NCBI RefSeq assembly: GCF_019263805.1 | Contig: NZ_CP079195.1 | Span: 747,501 to 811,500, forward strand | Length of the DNA stretch: 64,000 bases | Direction: 5' to 3' | DNA from: Polaribacter sp. NJDZ03 | GTDB taxonomy: Bacteria > Bacteroidota > Bacteroidia > Flavobacteriales > Flavobacteriaceae | Shown here: one piece after another, positions 17,629 through 26,876 of the stretch | Layout: each line of letters opens with the position of its first letter | Numbering within the stretch: the first letter of the stretch is position 1 | The notes under the pieces: generated by a model | What the model was told of the DNA's origin: nothing | Databases searched by the model: none | The model's input: only the letters and a program-made list of their open reading frames with translations | Position numbers and translations under genes: made by a program

Positions 17629-20337
17629 ATGAAACAAAAGTATCTATTAAAATTTAGTACAATTGCTTTTATGTTGATGTTTCCGTTAGGATTCATGGCG
17701 CAAACAATTAAAGGAAAAGTAACAGATTCATCTGGTGAACCACTACCCTATATAAATGTAGTAGAAAAAGGAAACACTGCTAACGGAATGGTTTCAGATG
17801 ATAATGGAGGTTTCTCAATTACAGTAAAAGAATTACCAATAACTTTAATTGTGTCTTCTATGGGGTTTAAAACTAAAACCGTAAAAGTAAATACAATCTC
17901 TTTTTTAACTATAGTAATAGATGAAGACAATGCTTTAGATGAAGTAGTTGTTGTTGGTTCTAGAAACTCTAACAGAACTGTAGTAGACACCCCGGTACCA
18001 GTAGATATTATTGATGTTCAAAAACTGGCAACACAAAACGGTAAAGTAGAAATTAATGATATTTTACAATTTGCAGCACCTTCTTTTAATGCGAGTAAAC
18101 AATCTGGTTCAGACGGAGCAGACCATATTGTACCTGCCTCTCTAAGAGGTTTAGGTCCAGATCAAACGTTAGTTTTAATTAATGGAAAAAGAAGACATCA
18201 ATCTTCTTTAGTTAATGTTTTTGGTACAAGAGGTCGTGGAAATTCTGGTACAGATTTAAATGCAATACCTGCTTCTGCTATAAAAAGAATAGAAGTTCTA
18301 AGAGATGGGGCATCCGCACAATATGGATCTGATGCAATTGCTGGGGTTATTAATATCGTTTTAAAAGACAATACAGAAGGCATAACTGCAGGAATTACCT
18401 ATGGTGCCTACAGTACTAATGTGGGGTCTGGTTGGGCAGAAGCAAGTGGAGAAACGTTGTATAATGTAAACGGAAAAAACAGATTAGATGGTAAAGACAA
18501 AAGTTTTGATGGCGGTACTGTAAAATTAGATTTAAATTTTGGAGCTAAAATTAATGACAGAGGTGGTTTTGTAAATTTTACAACAGAGTTTTTATCTAAA
18601 GACAATACTCTTAGACCAGGTTTTTCTTGGCGTAAAGGGTACGGAAGTGCTGGTTTAGAAGGTTTCAGTTTTATGGTAAATTCTATAATACCTCTTTCTG
18701 ATAATACAGAGGTGTATGCCTTTGGAGGTAGAAATTATAGAGACACAGATGCGTATGCTTATTCTAGAGATAGTTTTACAGATGGAGATAATAGAGCTGT
18801 TCCTAGTATTTATCCTAATGGGTTTACACCAAGAATTACCTCTATAATAACAGACAATTCACTTTCTGCTGGTTTAAAACATACGTTAGACAATGGTTGG
18901 CTAGTAGATTTTAACAATACATACGGAATTAATAAATTCCATTATTTTATTAAAGACACTAATAATGCTTCACTAGGTAGTGCTTCTCCTGTAGATTTTG
19001 ATGGAGGTGGACATAGCTTGTCTCAAAATACAACAGGTTTAGATTTTTCTAAATATTTTAAAGATTATGCAAAAGGAATCAATTTTGCTTTTGGTTTAGA
19101 ATACAGAACAGAAAACTTTCAAATTTTTTCTGGCGAAGAAGCTTCTTATGGTTTGTATGATACTAACGGAGTAATTCTAACAAACCCTGCAACACAAACG
19201 GTAGCAAAAGATTCTAATGGAGATGAATTACCTGGTGGATCTCAAGGTTTTCCTGGGTATAGTCCAGACAACGTAGTAAATAGAAGTAGAACCAATATGG
19301 GGCTTTACTTTGATACAGAAGTTAACATTACAGACTCTTTCTTAATTAATGCTGCATTGCGTTACGAAGATTATAGCGATTTTGGAAATACCTTTAACTA
19401 CAAAGTAGCTAGTAGGTATAAAGTAAATAATAATTTATCTTTTAGAGGTTCTGTGTCTAGTGGGTTTAGAGCACCTTCTTTAGCTCAAGTGTATTACAAC
19501 TTAAAATTCACAAACATTGTTGCTGGTAAATCTATTCCTTCTTTATTATCTGCAAACAACAGTACCGTAACAAAAGCCTTTGGTATTGGTGCTTTACAAG
19601 AAGAAAAAGCATTAAATACTAGTATTGGGTTTACGTATAAGAAAAATGGTTTTACAGCTACTATAGATGCGTATTCTATTGCTGTTGATGATAGAATTAT
19701 ATTAACAGATAATTTTACAGATCAAGCTATTTTAGGCCCTTTAAATGTAGATGCTGCTCAGTTTTTTGCAAATGGTGTAGATACCAAAACAAGTGGTGTA
19801 GATATTGTTTTAAACTATGCAACTACTTTAGGTGAGTACAATAAAATAAATGTTGCTTTAATAGGGAACTTAAATAAGTTAGAAATTAAAGAAGTACATA
19901 ATGGTAATTTAAACCCTTATACTTTCTTTAGTGGTTTTTCTCAAGCGTACTTAGAAGCGGCTGCTCCCGATTATAAATTCGGATTAAATTTAGGCTACAC
20001 TAGAAAAAAGTTTAACGCAAATGTAACTTTAACAAAGTTTAGTGATGTTCAATTACAAGATTTTCAGTGGGTAGATGCACCTCCAACAACAAAAGCAGAG
20101 GCAGATGCTTTATATACAGTTGCCACAGATACTTATAAATCTTTAATTACAACAGATTTAAGTTTAGGATATAAAATTTCTGATAAAATAAATGTAACGG
20201 TAGGTGCCAATAACCTATTTAACGTTTACCCTACTCCACAATTTGATGGTTGGACAGACCAAGGTGGAATGGCAGATTCTGTACAAATGGGTTCTGATGG
20301 AGCCTATTATTTTACAAGACTTAGCTTTAATTTATAA
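17629..20337 (+). CDS. TonB-dependent receptor, paralogue of the preceding receptor, without STN domain
   Basis: 902 residues. Signal peptide 1-24 (FMAQ), carboxypeptidase-D-like domain at ~25-100 (KGKVTDSSGEPLPYINVVEKG), plug with RGLGPDQTLVLINGKRRHQS, LNAIPASAIKRIEVLRDGAS, and a barrel ending TRLSFNL. It is clearly homologous along plug and barrel to the previous receptor (e.g. both have GTRGRGNSGTDLNAIP and GGSQGFPGYSP), but lacks the ~100-residue signalling domain. A 161-bp gap separates them, so it may have its own promoter under the same sigma factor. Probably the transport copy of a signalling/transport pair. Confidence 0.93.
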   Translation: MKQKYLLKFSTIAFMLMFPLGFMAQTIKGKVTDSSGEPLPYINVVEKGNTANGMVSDDNGGFSITVKELPITLIVSSMGFKTKTVKVNTISFLTIVIDEDNALDEVVVVGSRNSNRTVVDTPVPVDIIDVQKLATQNGKVEINDILQFAAPSFNASKQSGSDGADHIVPASLRGLGPDQTLVLINGKRRHQSSLVNVFGTRGRGNSGTDLNAIPASAIKRIEVLRDGASAQYGSDAIAGVINIVLKDNTEGITAGITYGAYSTNVGSGWAEASGETLYNVNGKNRLDGKDKSFDGGTVKLDLNFGAKINDRGGFVNFTTEFLSKDNTLRPGFSWRKGYGSAGLEGFSFMVNSIIPLSDNTEVYAFGGRNYRDTDAYAYSRDSFTDGDNRAVPSIYPNGFTPRITSIITDNSLSAGLKHTLDNGWLVDFNNTYGINKFHYFIKDTNNASLGSASPVDFDGGGHSLSQNTTGLDFSKYFKDYAKGINFAFGLEYRTENFQIFSGEEASYGLYDTNGVILTNPATQTVAKDSNGDELPGGSQGFPGYSPDNVVNRSRTNMGLYFDTEVNITDSFLINAALRYEDYSDFGNTFNYKVASRYKVNNNLSFRGSVSSGFRAPSLAQVYYNLKFTNIVAGKSIPSLLSANNSTVTKAFGIGALQEEKALNTSIGFTYKKNGFTATIDAYSIAVDDRIILTDNFTDQAILGPLNVDAAQFFANGVDTKTSGVDIVLNYATTLGEYNKINVALIGNLNKLEIKEVHNGNLNPYTFFSGFSQAYLEAAAPDYKFGLNLGYTRKKFNANVTLTKFSDVQLQDFQWVDAPPTTKAEADALYTVATDTYKSLITTDLSLGYKISDKINVTVGANNLFNVYPTPQFDGWTDQGGMADSVQMGSDGAYYFTRLSFNL

Positions 20338-20361
20338 AAAATATATTAAAATTTAATTATA

Positions 20362-20496
20362 AGAGAGGCTGTCTAAAAGTATTTTTTTTGTCAATCTGAA
20401 TTTATTTTAGATTCTTATGCTAATTGATTTTAGTAAATTGAGATACTAAAACAAGTTCAGCATGACAAGATTTATTTCTGTTTAGACAACCTCTTT
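20362..20496. repeat. Dispersed palindromic intergenic element
   Basis: A ~135-bp element with two nested imperfect inverted repeats. The outer arms are AGAGAGGCTGTCTAAA (20362-20377) and TTTAGACAACCTCTTT (20481-20496). The inner arms start TGTCAATCTGAATTT (from 20389) and end GTTCAGCATGACA (to 20466). The inner part resembles the repeat fragments seen at 29625-29653. It lies after a receptor gene and could act as a terminator; there is a T-run after the right arm. Confidence 0.6.
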
Positions 20497-20689
20497 TTTT
20501 GTTTGAAATTTTATCAACCATCAATCAATTATTATAGCTCCTACTCTATTTTGTTTAATTTTTTGTAATCAAACACCATCACTTTTAACCTAATTTTAAG
20601 TTTTTTAAGAAACTTTAAGAACAATAAATATAATGTATTGTTAAACTTAAAATAATTGGTATTTATTAGTGCTGAATAATACTACTTTT

Positions 20690-22222
20690 ATGAAAAATCA
20701 ACCATTTATGACAAAAAAAATACTCTGTTTTTCATTACTATTTTTGAATATTATAGTAATCAATTCTCAAACAATTTCAGGTAAAGTCATCAACCAAAAC
20801 TCTTTAAACCCTATTGATAACGCAGCCCTTTTAACAGATATAAAATATGGAACAACTTCCGATGAATCTGGTACATACACCTTAAATTTAAGTAATGTAA
20901 AAGTACTTACTATTTCTTGTTTAGGATATCAATCTAAAACAATTACAAAAAGGCAATTAATAAACAATCATTATGTTGTAAACTTACTAGAAGATGTAAA
21001 TCAATTAGATGAATTTCAACTAAACCTTACCAAAGTTACTTTAGATAGTTTATTGATTAAAACAGCTACAAACATGAAAGAAAATTACCTTTCATCACCT
21101 GTAAAACAGGATGTATATGCTATCGAGAATCAAAATTTAGATTTTAAAAAACTAGAATTCGAATTAAATGCTAGTTCACTTTTAAGTAGAAAGAAAAGAA
21201 AATTAGCAGAAAAAGAATTAATGCAATTTGCGGCTAATCTTCAGAATAAAAAACCTGCTTTTGGTACTGAATTTAAGGCTACTATTTTAAACAAAAAATT
21301 CTATTCTGAAGAACGCAAAAAAGAAATAAATTCTTATAAAGTAGAGGCTATTCAGGGCTTTAAAAAAATAGACATAGGAAACGGTGTAACCTTAGAAAAC
21401 ATAACGCAAAGGTTGCAAAATGTAGTTTTAAAACATTTAAATTCTAAAAATACGTATAAAGTAAAGTCTGGACTTTTTAAACTGGAAGACTCTTTGTCTA
21501 TGTCGGAAACTGCTAGAGTTGCAGATTCAATAGCAAAAGACAATACTTTTAGTGATTATAACCAAAGTTATCCGCTTAGAAATTTAAAATTTAAAAGTGT
21601 ATTTTTTAATGATGCTACCCAAAATAATTTTCTTGATCAGAAATATTACGAACATCAATTAGAAGAAAATGAAATATTAGGAACTAAAAAGTATTATGTA
21701 GTTTCTTTTACGCCAAACAAATCTAAATCTAAATATTCGGGTAAAATGTATATTGATCCTACTGATTTTTTTATCAAAAAAATAAAATACCAGTATGCGG
21801 AAGGAAAACGTGGACAACATTTAAATTTAAAGTTTTTATTAGGAATCAAATTCTCTGAAAACCAGCATCATGTAACTGTTTTTTATGAAAAAAATATGGA
21901 CAATAAAATCTACACTTCTTACCTAAAAGAAACCAAAACAAATTACGCATACATAGATAGACCTATAAAGTTTATAGAAAATGCTAAAGATAAAAACAAG
22001 GTAAAGTTTAATGTTAAGGTAGAGATAAATGTAAGTGAAGGCAGAGAAACCTTTGTAAATAATATAACTGATTTTGATGTTAATAGTTTTAAAAAGAAAA
22101 CCGAAGAAGAGATTAAAGAAGCCTATAAAAAAAGAACTTCTTATATGACCAAAGCAGCTTATGCAGCTTCTAGCTGGAAAGATAAAGTTTTAATAAACCA
22201 ATATTTAGCACAATATAATTAA
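20690..22222 (+). CDS. Secreted carboxypeptidase-D-like-domain protein of unknown function
   Basis: 510 residues from the ATG at 20690; an ATG at 20708 would give a shorter, equally good signal peptide (MTKKILCFSLLFLNIIVINSQ), and a GTG at 20669 is less likely. Residues ~25-95 are a carboxypeptidase regulatory-like beta domain (ISGKVINQNSLNPIDNAAL). The rest (~100-510) has the look of the large Bacteroidota family of outer-membrane-associated proteins with this domain (SGKMYIDPTDFFIKKIKYQY), but I cannot name its C-terminal domain. It stands downstream of the receptor pair, beyond a repeat element, and ends in a strong bidirectional terminator. Confidence 0.75.
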   Translation: MKNQPFMTKKILCFSLLFLNIIVINSQTISGKVINQNSLNPIDNAALLTDIKYGTTSDESGTYTLNLSNVKVLTISCLGYQSKTITKRQLINNHYVVNLLEDVNQLDEFQLNLTKVTLDSLLIKTATNMKENYLSSPVKQDVYAIENQNLDFKKLEFELNASSLLSRKKRKLAEKELMQFAANLQNKKPAFGTEFKATILNKKFYSEERKKEINSYKVEAIQGFKKIDIGNGVTLENITQRLQNVVLKHLNSKNTYKVKSGLFKLEDSLSMSETARVADSIAKDNTFSDYNQSYPLRNLKFKSVFFNDATQNNFLDQKYYEHQLEENEILGTKKYYVVSFTPNKSKSKYSGKMYIDPTDFFIKKIKYQYAEGKRGQHLNLKFLLGIKFSENQHHVTVFYEKNMDNKIYTSYLKETKTNYAYIDRPIKFIENAKDKNKVKFNVKVEINVSEGRETFVNNITDFDVNSFKKKTEEEIKEAYKKRTSYMTKAAYAASSWKDKVLINQYLAQYN

Positions 22223-22225
22223 AAA

Positions 22226-22257
22226 AAAAGCCCCAAATTATTAGATTTGGGGCTTTT
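22226..22257. terminator. Bidirectional terminator between convergent genes
   Basis: Perfect 13-bp stem AAAAGCCCCAAAT (22226-22238) and ATTTGGGGCTTTT (22245-22257) with a 6-nt loop. A-run on the left and T-run on the right serve the plus-strand gene ending at 22222 and the minus-strand ferredoxin ending at 22278. Confidence 0.88.
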
Positions 22258-22277
22258 AAATAATATAAAAATATTAA

Positions 22278-22628
22278 TTAGTTGTTATGCATAAACTTTT
22301 GCTTGTCTAACAACTCCTCTTCAGTTTCTACAACGTCGTCATCTGGCACACAACAATCTACAGGACATACTGCAGCACATTGTGGCTCATCATGAAAACC
22401 TTTACATTCTGTACACTTATCTGGAACGATGTAATAAATTTCATCAGAAACTGGTTCTTGAACATCGTCGGCATTTACTGATTTACCATTTGGTAAAACC
22501 GCATTTCCTTTCAAATCTGTTCCGTCTGAATATTTCCAATCATCTGCTCCTTCATAAATTGCAGTGTTAGGACATTCTGGTTCACATGCCCCACAATTTA
22601 TACATTCATCTGTTATTATAATTGCCAT
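22278..22628 (-). CDS. 4Fe-4S dicluster ferredoxin
   Basis: 116 residues. First cluster ligands C9, C12, C15, C19P ([12 protein letters not shown]). Second cluster C72, C75, C84, C88P ([18 protein letters not shown]), with extra C92 and C93. The acidic linker between clusters and acidic C-terminal tail are typical of the Bacteroidota ferredoxin gene that lies opposite the acyl-CoA reductase/serC cluster. It is a low-potential electron carrier in the cytosol; partners are not identifiable. Divergent promoter with the reductase gene. Confidence 0.93.
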   Translation of the reverse strand: MAIIITDECINCGACEPECPNTAIYEGADDWKYSDGTDLKGNAVLPNGKSVNADDVQEPVSDEIYYIVPDKCTECKGFHDEPQCAAVCPVDCCVPDDDVVETEEELLDKQKFMHNN

Positions 22629-22648
22629 AATTTTCTGTTCTGTTTTTG

Positions 22649-22693
22649 TACCTTTGCAATTGCAAAAATAAAGCCAAAATAATAGACAACCAA
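22649..22693. promoter_or_regulatory. Divergent back-to-back promoters for ferredoxin and acyl-CoA reductase
   Basis: Plus strand -7 box TACCTTTG (22649-22656); minus strand -7 box TATTTTTG (22670-22663) with a TTG 20 bp upstream (22693-22691). The abutting boxes create the perfect palindrome TTTGCAATTGCAAA (22653-22666), so the two promoters probably compete for polymerase or share a regulator. Confidence 0.6.
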
Positions 22694-22698
22694 AATAA

Positions 22699-23760
22699 AT
22701 GGATAGTATTCAAAACAGAATTATTGCTTTCGCAAAATTAGGCGCCTTTTTAGGGCAGTTTTCTATCGATAAAATAAAAAAAATCGATAATATTGAACAT
22801 AATGAAATCTTTTTTGATGGCTTTTTACATCAGATAAAATTAGCACAAGAAAAGAATTCTTGGTTTACAAAAGACAATCTTTTATTCTCTTTAAATAGCC
22901 TACATAAATCACTAACAGAAAATAACTTAAATAAGTTTATCGAAAGTTTTGATTCAACTATTAAATCATCAAAAAAAGTAGCAATTGTAATGGCAGGAAA
23001 CATACCATTGGTAGGTTTTCATGATTTTTTATCGGTATTAATATCTGGTCATTCGGTATTGGTAAAGCAATCTTCTAGTGATAAACACTTATTACCCTTT
23101 TTAGCAAAGTATTTAGAGTATGTAGAACCTACTTTTAAGGGAAAAATCACTTTTACGGAAGAAAAACTAACAGATTTTGATGCAGTTATCGCTACTGGAA
23201 GCGATAATACTGCGCGTTATTTTGAATATTATTTCAAAAATAAACCAAATATTATTAGAAAAAGTAGAAACTCCGTGGCAGTTATCACCGGAAAAGAAAC
23301 CGAAGAGGATTTTGTTAAATTATCTGATGATGTTTTTCAATATTTTGGTTTAGGTTGCAGATCTGTTTCTAAATTATATGTACCTAAAGGTTATAATTTT
23401 GATGCTTTCTTTACAGGAATGTATGCTAAGAAAGACATGATTGAGAACGCAAAATATGCGAATAATTACGATTATAACAAAGCGGTGTATTTAATGAGCT
23501 TGTTTGATTTGTTAGAAAATGGTTTTCTAATGATTAAAGAAGATGAAAGCTACGCCTCTCCTATTGCCACGATATTCTATGAATATTACGACAATGAAAC
23601 AGATTTAAAAATAAAATTACATCAAGATAAAGAGAAGATTCAGTGTATTGTTGCCAAAGACTTTATAGAAAATGAAATTGCTTTTGGACAAACGCAACAT
23701 CCTGAGTTAACAGATTATGCAGATGGTGTAAATACTTTAGAATTTTTATCAACAATATAA
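22699..23760 (+). CDS. LuxC-like acyl-CoA reductase
   Basis: 353 residues of the LuxC/aldehyde-dehydrogenase superfamily. Nucleotide-binding region around [18 protein letters not shown] (94-111), [13 protein letters not shown] (116-128) and catalytic C220 ([14 protein letters not shown]). LuxC reduces activated fatty acids to aldehydes. No luxA, luxB, luxD or luxE homologues are near, so bioluminescence is not implied. In Bacteroidota this gene is commonly next to serC, as here, and its real role there is not known to me. Divergent from ferredoxin, which may supply electrons. Confidence 0.88.
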   Translation: MDSIQNRIIAFAKLGAFLGQFSIDKIKKIDNIEHNEIFFDGFLHQIKLAQEKNSWFTKDNLLFSLNSLHKSLTENNLNKFIESFDSTIKSSKKVAIVMAGNIPLVGFHDFLSVLISGHSVLVKQSSSDKHLLPFLAKYLEYVEPTFKGKITFTEEKLTDFDAVIATGSDNTARYFEYYFKNKPNIIRKSRNSVAVITGKETEEDFVKLSDDVFQYFGLGCRSVSKLYVPKGYNFDAFFTGMYAKKDMIENAKYANNYDYNKAVYLMSLFDLLENGFLMIKEDESYASPIATIFYEYYDNETDLKIKLHQDKEKIQCIVAKDFIENEIAFGQTQHPELTDYADGVNTLEFLSTI

Positions 23761-23855
23761 CCCTTGCAGAGGGAATTTAAAAACAAAATTAACGTTAGCT
23801 TATTTGCTGACTTAATTTTATTATAATAAAAGTAGTAAAACTTAATTTTATTCAA

Positions 23856-24911
23856 GTGAAAAAACATAATTTTAGTGCAGGTCCTTGTATTTTACCACAA
23901 GAAGTGTTGCAAAAAGCATCAGAAGCAATCTTAAATTTTAATGATGATAATTTATCATTAATAGAAATTTCTCACAGAAGTAAGCCTTTTGTAGAAGTAA
24001 TTGAAAAAGCACGTTCTTTGGCTTTAGAATTGTTAGGTTTAGAAAATAAAGGCTATCAAGCTTTGTTTTTACAAGGTGGTGCAAGCTTAGAGTTTTTAAT
24101 GGTTGCATACAATTTGTTAGATAAAAAAGCAGCGTATTTAAATACGGGAACTTGGGCAGATAAAGCTCAAAAAGAAGCAAAAGCATTCGGAGAAGTTGTA
24201 GAAGTTGGTTCTTCTAAAGATAAAGGGTATAACTATATTCCTAAAGGATATACCATTCCAAAAGATGCAGATTATTTTCACTGTACAAGTAACAATACAG
24301 TTGCTGGTACGCAGATGAAAGATTTTCCGGAAACGAATATTCCTTTGGTTTGTGATATGAGTTCAGATATTTTTTCTCGTCAATTAGACTTTGAAAAATT
24401 CGATCTTATTTATGCAGGTGCTCAGAAAAATATGGGTCCAGCTGGTGCCACTTTAGTCATTATTAAAGAAGAAATCTTAGGTAAGGTAGAAAGACATATT
24501 CCTTCTATGTTAAACTATCAAATTCATATTGATAAAGATAGTATGTTTAATACACCTTCTGTATTTGCAATCTATGTTTCTATGTTAACCTTACAGTGGT
24601 TAAAAGATTTAGGCGGAATTGAATTTATTGAAGAAGTAAACAATAAAAAGGCAGCACTTTTATATTCTGAAATTGATAGAAATCCTTTATTTAAAGGAAT
24701 TGTAGCCAAAGAAGACAGAAGTACCATGAATGCTACTTTTACTTTAACAGATGATTCTTTAAAAGAGAAATTTGATACCATGTGCAAAGAAGCTGGAATT
24801 AGCGGAATAAATGGACACAGAAGTGTTGGTGGTTATAGAGCAAGTATGTATAATGCATTGCCTTTATATAGTGTACAAGCTTTGGTTGATGTAATGAAAA
24901 GCCTCTCCTAG
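23856..24911 (+). CDS. serC: Phosphoserine aminotransferase
   Basis: 351 residues with a GTG start at 23856; the family N-terminus HNFSAGPCILP follows at once. PLP-binding Lys is K191 (YAGAQKNMGPAG). Further family motifs: FLQGGASLEF, STMNATFTL, GHRSVGGYRASMYNALP. It converts 3-phosphohydroxypyruvate and glutamate to phosphoserine in serine (and PLP) synthesis. The following serA supplies the substrate, so the two form a serine operon. The stop codon TAG (24909-24911) lies at the very edge of a palindromic repeat, and the last three codons may derive from it. Confidence 0.97.
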   Translation: MKKHNFSAGPCILPQEVLQKASEAILNFNDDNLSLIEISHRSKPFVEVIEKARSLALELLGLENKGYQALFLQGGASLEFLMVAYNLLDKKAAYLNTGTWADKAQKEAKAFGEVVEVGSSKDKGYNYIPKGYTIPKDADYFHCTSNNTVAGTQMKDFPETNIPLVCDMSSDIFSRQLDFEKFDLIYAGAQKNMGPAGATLVIIKEEILGKVERHIPSMLNYQIHIDKDSMFNTPSVFAIYVSMLTLQWLKDLGGIEFIEEVNNKKAALLYSEIDRNPLFKGIVAKEDRSTMNATFTLTDDSLKEKFDTMCKEAGISGINGHRSVGGYRASMYNALPLYSVQALVDVMKSLS

Positions 24912-25061
24912 CCTCTCCGAAGGAGAGGAACTCTCACTGTTGAGGGTTTGACCTAACAAACAAAAAAAGAGTACTTTTTAAACTTATAAAGTTTGAAGAT
25001 AATACAAAATAATATAAATAATAAATAAAACTCCTTCCCTTTGGGAAGGTTGGGATGGGCC
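24912..25061. repeat. Hairpin-bounded insertion-like spacer between serC and serA
   Basis: The spacer begins with CCTCTCC-GAA-GGAGAGG (24912-24928) and ends with CCTTCCC-TTT-GGGAAGG (25033-25049) plus a G-rich tail reaching the serA ATG. Both are 7-bp perfect stems with 3-nt loops. They look like terminal parts of a dispersed Flavobacteriia palindromic repeat. The AT-rich interior has no gene. Confidence 0.55.
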
Positions 25062-26015
25062 ATGAAAATATTAGCGAACGATGGAATTTCTAAAAGCGGA
25101 ATAGATGCTTTAGAAAAAGGAGGATTTGAAGTACTAGACATAAAAGTAGCACAAAATCAGTTAGAAAATTATATCAATGAAAACAATGTTGATGCAATTT
25201 TAGTAAGAAGTGCAACACAAGTAAGACAAGAATTAATGGAAGCTTGCCCAAGTTTAAAATTAATTGGACGTGGTGGTGTTGGCTTAGACAATATAGATGT
25301 AGAATATGCAGAAGATAATGGTTTACATGTAATTAATACACCAAAAGCTTCTTCTGGCTCTGTGGCTGAGTTAGTTTTTGCTCATCTTTTTGGAATGGCG
25401 CGTTTTTTACATTCTTCTAACAGAGAAATGCCTTTAGAAGGAGATTCTCGTTTTAAAGAATTGAAAAAAGCATATTCTGAAGGAATTGAATTAAGAGGTA
25501 AAACCATTGGTATTATTGGTTTTGGACGTATCGGTCAGGAAGTTGCTAAAATAGCTATTGGAATAGGAATGAATGTTTTAGCTACAGATGATCAAGTAAC
25601 AAGTGCACCAATTACTTTAGAGTTTTTTAACGGTCAAAAAACTACTTTTGTTATTGAAACGGTAGATAAAGAAGAGCTTTTAAAAGAGTCGGACTTTATT
25701 ACTTTACATACTCCAGATCAAGAAGATTATATTATTACGGCATCAGAATTTGAAAAAATGAAAGATGGTGTAGGTATTATAAATACGGCAAGAGGTGGTA
25801 TTTTACATGAAGTAGATTTAGTAAAGGCTATAGAAAGTGGTAAAGTACAATTTGCTGGTTTAGACGTTTTTGAAACAGAGCCTACTCCGGCAGTGCAATT
25901 ATTAATGAATCCAGAAATTTCTTTAACTCCGCATATTGGGGCTGCAACCAAAGAGGCACAAGATAGAATTGGAGTTGAATTGGCAAACCAGATTATTGCT
26001 TTGTTAAAGAATTAG
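25062..26015 (+). CDS. serA: D-3-phosphoglycerate dehydrogenase, short form
   Basis: 317 residues from the ATG at 25062; the upstream in-frame codons are repeat sequence. D-isomer 2-hydroxyacid dehydrogenase: substrate-binding lid (VRSATQV, GRGGVGLDNID), NAD motif GFGRIG (153-158), catalytic Arg in INTARGGILHE, the Glu in the following FETEP region, and the His in LTPHIGAAT. It lacks the C-terminal ACT regulatory domain, so serine feedback of the usual kind is not expected. First step of serine synthesis; paired with serC upstream. Confidence 0.92.
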   Translation: MKILANDGISKSGIDALEKGGFEVLDIKVAQNQLENYINENNVDAILVRSATQVRQELMEACPSLKLIGRGGVGLDNIDVEYAEDNGLHVINTPKASSGSVAELVFAHLFGMARFLHSSNREMPLEGDSRFKELKKAYSEGIELRGKTIGIIGFGRIGQEVAKIAIGIGMNVLATDDQVTSAPITLEFFNGQKTTFVIETVDKEELLKESDFITLHTPDQEDYIITASEFEKMKDGVGIINTARGGILHEVDLVKAIESGKVQFAGLDVFETEPTPAVQLLMNPEISLTPHIGAATKEAQDRIGVELANQIIALLKN

Positions 26016-26091
26016 AAAAGTTTCTGAATAAACTCTTAAATACATAATTTCACTCGAAGTGGCAGCTAGTTAATAAACAATGATAACCGCT

Positions 26092-26133
26092 GTCATTTCG
26101 AAATGAACTTTTTTAAGCGATTGAGAAATCTCA
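26092..26133. repeat. Dispersed repeat fragment (TGTCATTTCGAAATGA... type)
   Basis: A short element starting TGTCATTTCGAAATGA and ending GAGAAATCTCAT. A reverse-oriented relative lies at 40085-40112 (GTGATTTCTCC...TCGAAATGACA). It sits between serA and yggS. Such fragments are common between Flavobacteriia genes. Confidence 0.5.
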
Positions 26134-26181
26134 TACATACTTAGTGTTTATAATCTTCGTCTGAATTACAAAAAAGAAAAC

Positions 26182-26853
26182 ATGATTAAAGAAAACCTAT
26201 TAGAAATAAAACAATCATTACCACAAAATGTAACTTTAGTTGCCGTCTCTAAAACCAAACCTTTAGAAGACTTGCAAGAAGCTTATGCTGCAGGACAGCG
26301 TATTTTTGGCGAGAATAAAATTCAGGAAATGGTAGATAAATATGATGCCTTACCCAAAGACATTCAGTGGCACATGATTGGTCATTTACAGAGTAATAAG
26401 GTTAAGTACATGGCACATTTTGTAGATTTAATTCATGGAGTTGATAAATTTTCTACTTTAAAGGAAATTAACAAGCAAGCAAAAAAACATGATAAAGTTA
26501 TCAACTGTTTATTACAAGTAAAAATAGCCAAAGAAGACACTAAATTTGGTTTATCTTTTGATGAAATTAATACAATTTTAGCATCCGAAGCATTTGCTGA
26601 ATTAAAGAATATAAAAATCACTGGTTTTATGGGAATGGCCACGTTTACAGACAATAAGCAACAGTTAAAAGAAGAATTCTCTTCTCTAAAAACCTTCTTC
26701 GACACACACAAACTGAAAACTGCAACTGAAAACTGCGAACTAGAAACTTTATCTATGGGAATGAGTGGAGATTATATGCTTGCTATAGAAAATGGCAGTA
26801 ATATGGTAAGAATTGGTAGTTCTATATTTGGTCAAAGAAATTATAATGCTTAA
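26182..26853 (+). CDS. YggS-family PLP-binding protein (PLP homeostasis, PLPBP/PROSC)
   Basis: 223 residues, a normal YggS length. PLP Lys is K24 in AVSKTKP. Other family motifs: FGENKIQEM, WHMIGHLQSNKVK, GFMGMATFTDN, LSMGMSGDYMLAIENGSNMVRIGSSIFG. It is a single-domain alanine-racemase-fold protein without known catalytic activity that buffers pyridoxal phosphate. Being next to two serine/PLP-linked genes fits but is not proof of joint regulation; 166 bp separate it from serA. Confidence 0.95.
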   Translation: MIKENLLEIKQSLPQNVTLVAVSKTKPLEDLQEAYAAGQRIFGENKIQEMVDKYDALPKDIQWHMIGHLQSNKVKYMAHFVDLIHGVDKFSTLKEINKQAKKHDKVINCLLQVKIAKEDTKFGLSFDEINTILASEAFAELKNIKITGFMGMATFTDNKQQLKEEFSSLKTFFDTHKLKTATENCELETLSMGMSGDYMLAIENGSNMVRIGSSIFGQRNYNA

Positions 26854-26876
26854 TTTTATCATAAAAGAAAAAGACT

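Noticed and set aside
22699..23760. Bioluminescence operon because of the LuxC homology
   Set aside because: No luxA, luxB, luxD or luxE genes are present; the neighbours are serine-synthesis genes.
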